From Opitutaceae bacterium (GTDB lineage: Bacteria; Verrucomicrobiota; Verrucomicrobiia; Opitutales; Opitutaceae): a DNA stretch of 42,382 nt. The position numbers and the translations under genes are program-made. The notes under the pieces are model-generated. The model saw nothing but the letters and a program-made list of their open reading frames with translations. It did not search any database and was not told where the DNA came from. Within the stretch, counting starts at the first letter, position 1; each line of letters opens with the position of its first letter. Of this stretch, positions 1 to 7,191 are shown piece after piece. Location of the stretch: positions 1-42,382 of the forward strand of contig JACSRI010000109.1 of assembly GCA_014879845.1 (NCBI GenBank), in the 5' to 3' direction.

Positions 1-16
1 CCGCTTCATTCTTGTT

Positions 17-102
<86 letters not shown>

Positions 103-411
103 TTTTCCCTCGTAGTTTTGCCATGGCGCACGGGTATGCCGTGCCTAGGGGAGGTCAAGCCGAGCTAGAGAAAGTGCCCCTAAGTTTGCCCCAATTTCTA
201 CCCGTCAGTTGGCGGCTTCGGGTGGGCTTGAACCCCGGTCGTCGAGGCCCGCGGAGTTGATGAAATCCGGGAGGCCCTGCCACTGCCTCCAGTCGGCGGC
301 ATCCCGCTCCGACATCGGGCACCGTCTGAACGCCAGCCGCGGTGCGACGCGGCCATGAGCTCCGCCAGCCTGATCGGTATTCCGCCCACGCGCGGCACGT
401 GGCATGACCAC
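103..411. other. Gene-free stretch between tRNA-Tyr and the ISL3 relic
   Basis: No convincing gene is visible. The short open frames on both strands have no recognisable motifs. I see no terminator after the tRNA and no direct repeat of the tRNA 3' end that would mark an attachment site. The stretch may be part of the same decayed mobile DNA as the relic next to it. Confidence 0.4.
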
Positions 412-564
412 TCGGGGGAACCAGCGCTGGATGAGGCTGCGATAGGTGTCGGAAAGACCGATACAGACCACGCGCACCTTCTCGCTTCCACGCAGGTGGC
501 TGAGGAAGGGCCGCAGTTCCCTCTCACTGCGGCCGGCGCTTGGCGCCTCGAAGACGGGACGCAC
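412..564 (-). pseudogene. ISL3-family transposase fragment (decayed)
   Basis: Read on the minus strand, about 51 residues resemble the start of the ISL3 DDE transposase core. The stretches EKVRVVCIGLSDTYRSL and IQRWFPR match the family pattern of a core strand with the catalytic Asp, followed by the TYR and WFP motifs. The residue expected to be the first catalytic Asp (family form VCxDLS) is Gly here. After RWFPR the similarity stops, although the frame stays open down to position 205. Neither the rest of the transposase nor terminal inverted repeats are visible. It is therefore an inactive relic, probably left by an old insertion next to the tRNA gene. The family call is from motif memory only. 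Confidence 0.5.
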
Positions 565-612
565 GCAAACCGGACGCAGACTTTCTTTCGCGCCCGGGGT
601 TCAGATCTTGAT

Positions 613-634
613 TATTTCGCCGTTATGCGAAATA
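613..634. promoter_or_regulatory. Operator-like perfect inverted repeat upstream of the ArsR gene
   Basis: TATTTCGC (613-620) and GCGAAATA (627-634) form a perfect 8-bp inverted repeat around a 6-bp spacer. The repeat ends 11 bp before the chosen ArsR start (646). ArsR/SmtB repressors bind such AT-edged dyads over their own promoters. The dyad covers the alternative ATG at 625, which is why the downstream ATG at 646 is preferred. The left arm plus spacer, 12 bp (TATTTCGCCGTT), recurs at 988-999 before the permease. Confidence 0.7.
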
Positions 635-645
635 GAACCGTCGTC

Positions 646-972
646 ATGGCCTCCAGCAATTCCATCACCCACCTGCGCCGGAAACGCGCGGAAACCTTCA
701 AGGCCCTCGGCCATCCCGCGCGGTTGCAGATCGTCGACATGCTCGTTCGCGGTGAGCACTGCGTCTGCGACCTGGTCGACGAAGTGGGGCTCGGTTGGTC
801 CACCGTGTCGCGGCACCTCAGCGTGCTGAAGGCAGCCGGCGTGGTGGAGGATGAGAAGCGCGGACTGCAGGTGTTCTATCGCTTGGCGTTGCCGTGCGTC
901 GGGACTTTCTCGGCGTGCCTCGACGCCGCACGGCGCGGAGAGAAGGTCGAAGTGCGTGCGTGCTGCGCGTGA
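646..972 (+). CDS. arsR: ArsR/SmtB-family metal(loid)-responsive repressor
   Basis: A 108-residue winged-helix repressor. Residues 12-35 form the N-terminal helices (FKALGHPARLQIVDML). Residues 38-43 carry HCVCDL, the Cys-x-Cys pair (C39, C41) at the metal/arsenite-sensing helix typical of ArsR. The recognition helix is near WSTVSRHLSVLK (51-62) and the wing near 70-80. Extra cysteines at C84, C91, C106 and C107 could supply a third thiol ligand, as arsenic sensors need. The frame extends upstream, but the ATG at 646 is chosen because the ATG at 625 lies inside the operator dyad. As the first gene of the operon it presumably represses itself and the genes downstream until As(III) or a similar soft metal binds. 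Which ion it senses cannot be decided from sequence. Confidence 0.88.
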   Translation: MASSNSITHLRRKRAETFKALGHPARLQIVDMLVRGEHCVCDLVDEVGLGWSTVSRHLSVLKAAGVVEDEKRGLQVFYRLALPCVGTFSACLDAARRGEKVEVRACCA

Positions 973-987
973 GTTTTCTTTGCCGTC

Positions 988-1009
988 TATTTCGCCGTTT
1001 GGCCAAACA
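988..1009. promoter_or_regulatory. Second, imperfect copy of the ArsR operator before the permease
   Basis: TATTTCGC (988-995), a 6-bp spacer and GCCAAACA (1002-1009) repeat the layout of the 613-634 dyad. The left arm is identical, the spacing is the same, and 6 of 8 bases of the right arm match. A perfect 12-bp palindrome, GTTTGGCCAAAC (997-1008), overlaps it. The copy sits between the arsR stop (972) and the permease ATG (1017), so the repressor may also control an internal promoter. Confidence 0.5.
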
Positions 1010-1016
1010 GCGGACC

Positions 1017-2318
1017 ATGAGCCAAAGCAAAGAATGGAAGATACTGGCCGGGATGGCCGGCGTGTTTGCGGTGTTCTACCTCGCGCCTCTCGGGCATCCG
1101 CGCGTGGAGGGAGCCGTGACCGAGGCCCTGGCCCTGACGCAATGGTACGCGCGGGAGCACGTGATCCTCTGCCTGCTTCCGGCCTTCTGGATCGCCGGGG
1201 CGATCGGGACTTTTGTCTCGCAGCAGTCCGTCATGCGCTACTTCGGACCGGATGCGCCGAAAGCCACGAGCTACGGCGTCGCCTCCGTTTCCGGCACCAT
1301 CCTCGCCGTCTGTTCCTGCACGGTGCTGCCGCTGTTTTCCGGCATCTATCGGATGGGCGCGGGACTCGGGCCGGCCGTCGCTTTTCTCTACTCTGGCCCG
1401 GCGATCAACGCGCTGGCGATCATCCTCACGGCGAAGGTGCTCGGCCTGCAGCTCGGTGTGGCGCGCGCCGTGGGGGCGGTGGTTTTCTCCGTGGTGATCG
1501 GCGTCATCATGCACCTGCTCTTCCGCCGGGAGGAACGGGCCAAGGCTGCGAAGATCGCCGAGCTGCCGGAGAGCGCACCGCCGCGGCCGTTGTGGCAGAC
1601 CTCGGTGTTTTTCGGGCTGATGGTCGGCGTGCTCGTATTCGCGAACTGGGGGCACTCCGACCGTCCTGATGACTTTTTCGCGCGGGTGCATGTCGCCAAG
1701 TGGTGGATCACCTCGGGGCTGGCCGTGCTGCTCGGACTCGTGCTCTGGCGCTGGCTGAAACTCGCGCCCATGCGGCTCGCCGCGATAGCCGCGGGCGCGG
1801 CGTTGACTGCCGCACTCGCACCCGGACACCCCACGCTCGCCGTGCTCGTCAGCGTGGCAGGACTCGCGTGGGCCACGGCCGGGCAACCGGGCGAAGCCGG
1901 CGAATGGTTTTCCCAATCCTGGGACAACGCCAAGCAGATCTTCCCGCTGCTCATCGGCGGCGTGCTCGTCGCCGGCCTGTTGCTCGGCCGCCCCGGCCAC
2001 GAGGGGCTGGTCCCGAACGAGTGGATCGCACGCTCCGTCGGCGGCAATTCGCTCGCGGCCAATGCCTTTTCCGCCGTGGCCGGCGCGCTGATGTATTTCG
2101 CGACACTCACAGAGGTACCGATCCTCCAGGGCCTGATTGGCAGCGGCATGGGGACCGGTCCAGCGCTCGCGCTCCTGCTCGCCGGGCCGGCGCTGAGCCT
2201 TCCCAGCATGATCGTGATCAACTCTGTCATCGGCCCAAAGAAGACCGCTGCCTACGTCGGCCTCGTCGTCGTGCTCTCGACCCTCGTGGGCTGGGGCTAC
2301 GGCGAGATCGCCGGATGA
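1017..2318 (+). CDS. Permease of the ArsP/SO_0444 superfamily (metal(loid) efflux)
   Basis: A 433-residue multi-pass membrane protein with two related halves, each ending in a GPA motif (GPAINALAII at about 128-137, GPALSLPSM in the second half). The signature CSCTVLP (C99, C101) lies in a membrane segment. The family of permeases with this CSC-x-x-x-P signature includes ArsP, which exports trivalent organoarsenicals, and proteins linked to Cu/Zn efflux. A central hydrophilic loop (about 175-200) separates the halves. The start at 1017 places the ATG 8 bp after the second operator-like site. It is located between an ArsR repressor and redox proteins, so export of a thiol-reactive metal or metalloid is the likely role. 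The exact substrate is unknown. Confidence 0.82.
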   Translation: MSQSKEWKILAGMAGVFAVFYLAPLGHPRVEGAVTEALALTQWYAREHVILCLLPAFWIAGAIGTFVSQQSVMRYFGPDAPKATSYGVASVSGTILAVCSCTVLPLFSGIYRMGAGLGPAVAFLYSGPAINALAIILTAKVLGLQLGVARAVGAVVFSVVIGVIMHLLFRREERAKAAKIAELPESAPPRPLWQTSVFFGLMVGVLVFANWGHSDRPDDFFARVHVAKWWITSGLAVLLGLVLWRWLKLAPMRLAAIAAGAALTAALAPGHPTLAVLVSVAGLAWATAGQPGEAGEWFSQSWDNAKQIFPLLIGGVLVAGLLLGRPGHEGLVPNEWIARSVGGNSLAANAFSAVAGALMYFATLTEVPILQGLIGSGMGTGPALALLLAGPALSLPSMIVINSVIGPKKTAAYVGLVVVLSTLVGWGYGEIAG

Positions 2319-2340
2319 GATTTCATTCACCCACCCCACC

Positions 2341-2574
2341 ATGAAGAAGATCCAGATCCTCGGAACCGGTTGCAGAAAGTGCGCCGCGCTCGCTGAGACC
2401 GCCGAGAGTGCCGCCAAGGCACTCGGGCTCCAATACACGCTCGAAAAGGTCACCGACCTGAACGACATCGCGACCTTCGGGGTGATGTTCACGCCCGCGC
2501 TGGTCGTCGACGGCATCGTCAAGGTCGCGGGCAAGGTGCCCTCCCTCGAGGAAACCAAGAAGCTCATCGCCTGA
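2341..2574 (+). CDS. Small thioredoxin-fold protein (redox-active disulfide type)
   Basis: A 77-residue protein with the C-R-K-C active site at C11 and C14 in the first strand-loop (ILGTGCRKC). It has a cis-Pro loop (FTPALVVDG) and a final helix, which is the minimal thioredoxin/glutaredoxin-like fold often called redox-active disulfide protein 2. It has no signal peptide, so it acts in the cytosol. It follows the permease by 22 bp in the same operon. The family is regularly found next to permeases with a CSC motif, and it could pass electrons to, or carry a thiol-bound metal for, the permease. That role is inferred from context. Confidence 0.88.
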   Translation: MKKIQILGTGCRKCAALAETAESAAKALGLQYTLEKVTDLNDIATFGVMFTPALVVDGIVKVAGKVPSLEETKKLIA

Positions 2575-2584
2575 GGCCTCCGCC

Positions 2585-3019
2585 ATGGAAACCACACCCA
2601 AGACCAAGTGCGCGTGCAGTTGCACCTGCGAGGACGATGCCGGACCGCCGGCCCTCGTGTATCCGTGTTCCGGAGCAGCCGACACCGGCGAGATATCCGA
2701 CCGGGCGGCCCGCCTCCTTGACGCTGAGGATACGGCCTGGATGTCGTGCCTCGCCGGGATCGGCGGACGGGTGAGCGGCCTGCTCGCCAGCGCGTCCGGC
2801 GCCCGAGCGCTGCTCGCGATCGACGGCTGCCCGCAGGACTGCGCGCGCAAGACACTCGAACTCGCGGGATTCACCGACATCCGCCACATCCGCGTGACCG
2901 ACGTCGGTTTCAAGAAGGGCTCCACGCCCGCCTCACCCGAGGCCGTCCGCCGCGTCGCCGACGCGGCTGCGGTCCTCCTTTCCACCGCGTCCCCCTCGAC
3001 TCCCGGATCCCAAGCATGA
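2585..3019 (+). CDS. DGC-domain, Cys-rich putative zinc/metal-binding protein
   Basis: A 144-residue cytosolic protein. The N-terminus has four alternating cysteines (C9, C11, C13, C15), a likely soft-metal site. Next comes the family motif PCSGAADTGE (27-36) and then the name-giving DGCPQDC (80-86) with a CARK continuation. An additional C55 is present. The DGC family is described only as putative zinc-binding and is found mostly near metal(loid) genes. The reading frame overlaps the next gene by 4 nt (ATGA at 3016-3019), so the two are translationally coupled. The Cys-x-Cys-x-Cys-x-Cys leader looks like an addition to the core family and might act as a metallochaperone arm for the permease. 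Confidence 0.8.
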   Translation: METTPKTKCACSCTCEDDAGPPALVYPCSGAADTGEISDRAARLLDAEDTAWMSCLAGIGGRVSGLLASASGARALLAIDGCPQDCARKTLELAGFTDIRHIRVTDVGFKKGSTPASPEAVRRVADAAAVLLSTASPSTPGSQA

Positions 3020-3423
3020 AACCGTCCATTCTCCGATCCTGCCTTCTGGCGATGACCTGCGCCGCCGCACTCCTCGTCTCCGGCGCTCGCGCCGACGACG
3101 CAAGGCCCGCCCTTCCCCGCCTGCTCGATCTCGGCGCCGGCAAATGCATCCCGTGCAAGCAAATGAAGCCGATCCTCGACGAACTGCATCGCGACTACGC
3201 GACGCAGTTCGAGACGGTATTCATCGACGTGTGGGAACACCGCGAGGAAGGCCAGCGCCACGGTATCCGGATGATTCCGACGCAGATCTTCTTTGACGCT
3301 TCAGGAAAGGAGCTGTTCCGCCACGAAGGCTTCATGGCCAAGAAGGACATCCTCGCAAAGTGGCAGGAGCTGGGTGTGGCGGTGACTCCGCCAACGTCGA
3401 CCGCCCCGGTGGGACAGGGCTGA
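3016..3423 (+). CDS. Exported thioredoxin-like protein
   Basis: A 135-residue thioredoxin-fold protein. Residues 1-26 form a signal peptide (hydrophobic core CLLAMTCAAALLVSGARA). The active site CIPC (C44, C47) starts a thioredoxin helix, and MIPTQIFFD supplies the cis-Pro loop. It most resembles small periplasmic thioredoxins that take electrons from a CcdA/DsbD membrane protein, and such a gene follows directly, 4 bp after the stop codon. The start at 3016 is fixed by the signal peptide and the ATGA overlap with the previous gene. The likely job is to keep thiols or a metal-loaded partner reduced outside the cytoplasmic membrane. Confidence 0.87.
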   Translation: MKPSILRSCLLAMTCAAALLVSGARADDARPALPRLLDLGAGKCIPCKQMKPILDELHRDYATQFETVFIDVWEHREEGQRHGIRMIPTQIFFDASGKELFRHEGFMAKKDILAKWQELGVAVTPPTSTAPVGQG

Positions 3424-3427
3424 CTCG

Positions 3428-4132
3428 ATGGACGAACTGTTCATCACGCTCACCGACGCGATGTCGGGTGCGCCTGCCGTGGCGCTGGCGGCGGCGTTCG
3501 CCTGGGGTGTGCTCAGCATCGTCCTCAGTCCATGTCACCTCGCCAGCATCCCCCTGATCGTCGGATTCCTGCAGGGAGGCGGCGCGGCGCGCGTGTCACC
3601 GCATCGAGCCGTCGCGCTCTCGACCTTGTTCGCCGTGGGAATACTCGCCTCGATCGCCGCGATCGGAGCGTTGACCGCTGCAGCGGGCCGGATGCTCGGC
3701 GACCTCGGTCCGTGGGGCAACTACGCGGTCGCGGCGGTGTTTCTCGTCTTCGGCCTGCACCTCCTCGGCGTGCTTCCCATGCCGGAGGGCCGGCGTCCGG
3801 CACCGCACAACCCGCGCCGTGGTCCGCTCGGGGCGATGGTGTTCGGCCTCATCTTCGGCCTCGCGCTCGGCCCGTGTACCTTCGGGTTCATGGCACCAGT
3901 GCTGGGTGTGACCCTCCGCGCGGCGACCGCCTCACCGGCGTTTGCATTCGGCGTGCTCGCGATGTTCGCGCTGGGGCACTGTGTTGTGATCGCCGCCGCA
4001 GGTGCCTCGAGCCATTGGGTCCAGAGTTGGTTGAAGTGGCAGGGCGACCATCCAGGCGCGACTTGGATGCGTCGCGGCTGCGGAGTACTCGTGCTCCTGG
4101 GCGGCTGGTTCCTGCTCACAGGAATCGGCTGA
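3428..4132 (+). CDS. CcdA/DsbD-type transmembrane thiol-electron transporter
   Basis: A 234-residue membrane protein with about six transmembrane segments arranged as two three-helix halves. Each half carries one redox cysteine after a proline-rich helix start: SPCH (C36) and GPCTFGF (C150). These are the paired cysteines through which CcdA/DsbD proteins pass electrons from cytosolic thioredoxin to extracytoplasmic thioredoxins. As the last gene of the operon, 4 bp after the exported thioredoxin, it completes a reducing relay: cytosolic mini-thioredoxin, this membrane carrier, exported thioredoxin. An additional Cys (C226 region, RRGCGVL) lies near the end. A role in cytochrome c maturation is less likely, because no ccs or ccm genes are nearby. 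Confidence 0.86.
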   Translation: MDELFITLTDAMSGAPAVALAAAFAWGVLSIVLSPCHLASIPLIVGFLQGGGAARVSPHRAVALSTLFAVGILASIAAIGALTAAAGRMLGDLGPWGNYAVAAVFLVFGLHLLGVLPMPEGRRPAPHNPRRGPLGAMVFGLIFGLALGPCTFGFMAPVLGVTLRAATASPAFAFGVLAMFALGHCVVIAAAGASSHWVQSWLKWQGDHPGATWMRRGCGVLVLLGGWFLLTGIG

Positions 4133-4200
4133 TCGCCCGGCGGCGCCGGCGACACAGGAACGTTACGCCCACGCGCGAGATTCCCTTTGTCGTATATTGA

Positions 4201-4509
4201 CCGCCGCGGCCACGACGCAGCGTTGATCCAAGAGACTCAGCATGCGCTCGTCGGTCCAAGCAGTCCGACGACTGGCGCTCAACCCTGTCTGCGGATCCGA
4301 ATCTCAAGAAGGTCTCGGTCGAGAAGCTCGCGGCGATTGTCGACGCGATGCAAGAGCACCGTGGCTTGATCGTGGAGGCTCGATCACAGGGGAAGCTGGA
4401 CCCGAACGAGCGAGCGTTCGGTCTGGTTGAGGACATCCTGTGGTCGTTCAACATCCACGCGAACGGGTGTGCGCATACGAATGCTCCGGATAGCGGAGCC
4501 TATAGATAG
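4201..4509 (+). pseudogene. Start-less protein-like frame, probable gene remnant
   Basis: One frame is open from 4201 to the TAG at 4507-4509 (102 codons) and reads like protein: KKVSVEKLAAIVDAMQEHRG, then KLDPNERAFGLVEDILWSF. It has no plausible start codon; the first in-frame ATG is at 4348. An ATG in another frame at 4242 (MRSS) would join this frame if one base were lost near 4253, so a frameshifted short gene is possible. The 3' end overlaps the end of kup by 10 nt, tail to tail. I do not recognise the family. The alternative is a chance open frame in GC-rich DNA, but the amino-acid make-up argues mildly against that. Confidence 0.35.
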
Positions 4510-6431
4510 ACGGTGAGCCCCAGTTCGATGATCTGCGACGGCGGAATGTTGAAGTAGTCTTTCGCGGGGCGCGCGTTGCGCGAGAGGAAGCTATAAAGCC
4601 CCTTCTCCCAGCCACGGAGGCGGGAGTGCTCTGCATCCTGGATGATCTCGCGATTGAAAAAATAGGTGGCGGCGGCGGGATCGATCGGAACACCTGCAGC
4701 TGCGGCCGAGGCCAGGAGTTTCGTGGCATCGGGCGATTCCATGTATCCGAAACGCCCGATCACACGCCAGATGCCCTCGCCGAGGTCCTCGAGGTGGAAT
4801 CTCTCACTCTCACCCACAGCTGGAACGAGTTCGGTTGCGAGAGTGAGCAGGATCACCGTTTGGTGCATGCACTGGTTGGCGCGGAGGTGGTGGAGAAGGG
4901 CGAGCGGCGCGCCGCCCGCCGTGCCCATCATGAAGACGGCGGCACCCTCGACGCGCAGCAGGTGCGGGCTGCGCGCAATCTCGAGCAGTTCCTCTTGCGT
5001 GACGCTGTTCTGGTAGACGCGACGCTGGACTTCCTGGCGTCCGGACTTCCAGGCATACATGAGGGCGAGGACCAACACCCCGAGCGCGAATGGCAGCCAT
5101 CCGCCGTCCGGGAACTTGTGGATGTTCGCGAGAAGAAACGCGGCGTCGAAAGTCAGAAAGGCGAGACAAAGTGCTAGCGCCCGCGCCCGGCTCCAGTGCC
5201 ACCGTGCGCGGGCAACGCGGTAGAATGCGAGCGTGGTGATCAGCATCGTGGCCGTGACGGCGATACCGTATGCGGTAGCCAACCGGGCAACGGAACCGAA
5301 GATGAGAACGACGCTGACGCTCAGAACGGCGAGACTCACGTTGACGAGCGGCAGGTAGATCTGGCCGATCTCGTCGGCATTCGTGTGCCGCACGTTCAGG
5401 CGAGGGAAGTAACCGAGCTGGATGGCCTGCCGCGTGAGTGAAAACGTCCCCGATATCAACGCCTGGCTCGCGATGATGGCGGCAGCCGTGGACAGGGCGA
5501 TGAGGTATCCGCGCCACCACCCTGCAGGTGCTTGGGCGAAGAACGGATTGAGGGCGTTCTCCGGGTGAGCCAGCGCGAACGCTCCTTGTCCGAAGTAGGA
5601 TAACGCAAGCCCCGGGAACGCGACGGTGTACCACGCAAGCGCGATTGCCCGCCGCCCGAAATGACCCATATCGGCGTAGAGCGCTTCGGTGCCGGTGATG
5701 GCGAGCGTCACTGTGCCAAGGATCGAAGTCGCGTGGGCGGGATGATCGAGCAACAACCGTACACCCAAGATCGGATTCAGCGCACGCAGAACCTCCGGCA
5801 TCCGCACGATCTGGACGATCCCAAACAGAGCCAGCGTTGCGAACCACAGCAACATCACCGGTCCGAAGGCGCGGCCGATCGCACCGCTGCCGCGATGCTG
5901 GATCGAGAAGAGTGCGAGCAGGATGCCTGCCGCAATGGCAGGAACAAAGGGCTCGAGCGACGGACGAAGCGTGACCAGCCCCTCGGTCGCGCCGAGCACT
6001 GAGATCGCCGGCGTGATGACACCGTCCCCGTAAAGCAGAGCGGCGCCCACAAGCACAACGAACGTCAACCACGCCCGTCCACGCGAACGCTCGTCGTCTC
6101 GAGTCTGACTCAGGGCGAGCAGCGCGAAGACCCCGCCCTCGCCTCGGTTATCCGCCAGAGTGACGAAGCCCAGGTATTTGAAACATACGGCGAAGCTCAG
6201 CGCCCACGCGATGAGTGAAAGCGATCCGAGAATCGCCTCGGCTCGCGCGGCGCCGGGGAGGACGCCGAGAGTTTCGTTGAGCGTGTAAAGCGGGCTCGTG
6301 CCGATGTCCCCGAACACGACACCGAGTGCGCCGAGTGCCAGGGCCATGCGTCCGAACGAGCGCGTGCCATGGGGGATCGCCCTTTCTTCCGGAGTTGCAG
6401 ATCGACTTGGATTGGATGCGCGGTCGGGCAC
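4500..6431 (-). CDS. kup: Kup-family low-affinity potassium transporter
   Basis: A 643-residue K+ symporter of the Kup/HAK/KT family, close to the usual bacterial length. After a hydrophilic leader come about 12 transmembrane helices. The first contains the family hallmark GVVFGDIGTSPLYTLNE, and the core ends around residue 450. A cytosolic C-terminal domain of about 190 residues follows. The annotated start is a GTG at 6431; a downstream ATG (MALALGALG) would remove the leader. Kup imports K+ with protons and is usually constitutive. Here it follows kdpE by 82 bp on the same strand and has a KdpE-box-like direct repeat 57 bp upstream, which suggests potassium-dependent control in this organism. 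Confidence 0.95.
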   Translation of the reverse strand: MPDRASNPSRSATPEERAIPHGTRSFGRMALALGALGVVFGDIGTSPLYTLNETLGVLPGAARAEAILGSLSLIAWALSFAVCFKYLGFVTLADNRGEGGVFALLALSQTRDDERSRGRAWLTFVVLVGAALLYGDGVITPAISVLGATEGLVTLRPSLEPFVPAIAAGILLALFSIQHRGSGAIGRAFGPVMLLWFATLALFGIVQIVRMPEVLRALNPILGVRLLLDHPAHATSILGTVTLAITGTEALYADMGHFGRRAIALAWYTVAFPGLALSYFGQGAFALAHPENALNPFFAQAPAGWWRGYLIALSTAAAIIASQALISGTFSLTRQAIQLGYFPRLNVRHTNADEIGQIYLPLVNVSLAVLSVSVVLIFGSVARLATAYGIAVTATMLITTLAFYRVARARWHWSRARALALCLAFLTFDAAFLLANIHKFPDGGWLPFALGVLVLALMYAWKSGRQEVQRRVYQNSVTQEELLEIARSPHLLRVEGAAVFMMGTAGGAPLALLHHLRANQCMHQTVILLTLATELVPAVGESERFHLEDLGEGIWRVIGRFGYMESPDATKLLASAAAAGVPIDPAAATYFFNREIIQDAEHSRLRGWEKGLYSFLSRNARPAKDYFNIPPSQIIELGLTVYL

Positions 6432-6487
6432 ACCGGAATCGTAACCGCGCCTCCGATCCGGCCGTAATCAAGACACGGCCCCGGGCC

Positions 6488-6503
6488 ATTAAGAAACCAT
6501 AAG
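6488..6503 (-). promoter_or_regulatory. KdpE-box-like direct repeat upstream of kup
   Basis: On the minus strand this reads CTTAT-N6-TTAAT, two half-sites 11 bp (one helical turn) apart, beginning 57 bp before the kup start. Its inner 15 bp match the element before kdpB at 11 positions (common pattern TTATGGnnnCTTwAT). The KdpE site of E. coli also has TTTAT-N6-TTTAC, as I recall it. An A/T-rich hexamer follows at promoter spacing. It is a prediction only. Confidence 0.45.
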
Positions 6504-6513
6504 TACCGTGCGC

Positions 6514-7191
6514 CTACCCGTCGGTTTCGAGCCGATAGCCGATGCCGCTCTCGGTCTTGATGCGCGCTGCGGGGCCGAGCTTGCGCCGCAGCGCCGCGAT
6601 GTAGACGCGCAGATATTGCCGGTGCTCCTCCGATTTGGGTCCCCAGACCTGCCGCAGAATCTGGGCGTGGACGAGGATCTTGCCGGCGTTGAGCGCCAGC
6701 ATGCGCAGCAACGCGTATTCGGTCGCTGTGAGGTCGATACGCCTGCCGCCAACCGAGACCGTGCGCGCGGCGAAATCGATAGCGAGATCGCCCTGCACAA
6801 AGCTCGCCTCGTGTGATCCACCGGAGCGACGACGCATCACCGCCCGACAGCGAGCCACCAGCTCGCCCGCGTCAAAGGGTTTGGTCACATAGTCGTCGGC
6901 GCCGACCTCAAGCGCGGTGATCTTCTGGCCCGGCTCGTCCCGGACGGAGAGAATCACGATCGGCACGTCGCTCCACTCGCGGATGCGGCGGACGACTTCC
7001 ACGCCATCCATGTCCGGAAGGCCGAGGTCGAGCACGAGGCAATCGGGTTTGAGATACGCGGCCTCGCGAATGGCCTCGGCGCCGTCGGTGGCGTCCTTCA
7101 CGGTCAGGCCCGCGGCCTCGAGCGTGACGCGAAGCAGGCGCCGAATCTGGGGCTCGTCGTCGACGACCAGCATGGTGGGTTGAGTCTTCAC
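6514..7191 (-). CDS. kdpE: KdpE response regulator (OmpR/PhoB type)
   Basis: A 225-residue response regulator. The receiver domain (about 5-118) has the acidic pocket D11-D12, the phospho-acceptor D55 in LDLGLPD and the conserved Lys in VTKPF (K104). The C-terminal winged helix (about 130-222) is of the OmpR/PhoB type, with TEYALLRMLALNAGKI and the RVYIAALRRKLG recognition helix. It would bind kdp promoter DNA after phosphorylation by KdpD. The start is GTG at 7191, overlapping the kdpD stop by 4 nt (GTGA), so translation is coupled; an ATG at 7173 is a weaker alternative. Confidence 0.96.
   Translation of the reverse strand: MKTQPTMLVVDDEPQIRRLLRVTLEAAGLTVKDATDGAEAIREAAYLKPDCLVLDLGLPDMDGVEVVRRIREWSDVPIVILSVRDEPGQKITALEVGADDYVTKPFDAGELVARCRAVMRRRSGGSHEASFVQGDLAIDFAARTVSVGGRRIDLTATEYALLRMLALNAGKILVHAQILRQVWGPKSEEHRQYLRVYIAALRRKLGPAARIKTESGIGYRLETDG

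Noticed and set aside
625-645. The upstream ATG at 625 as the arsR start
   Set aside because: It lies inside the operator dyad and adds residues outside the ArsR fold; the ATG at 646 fits better.
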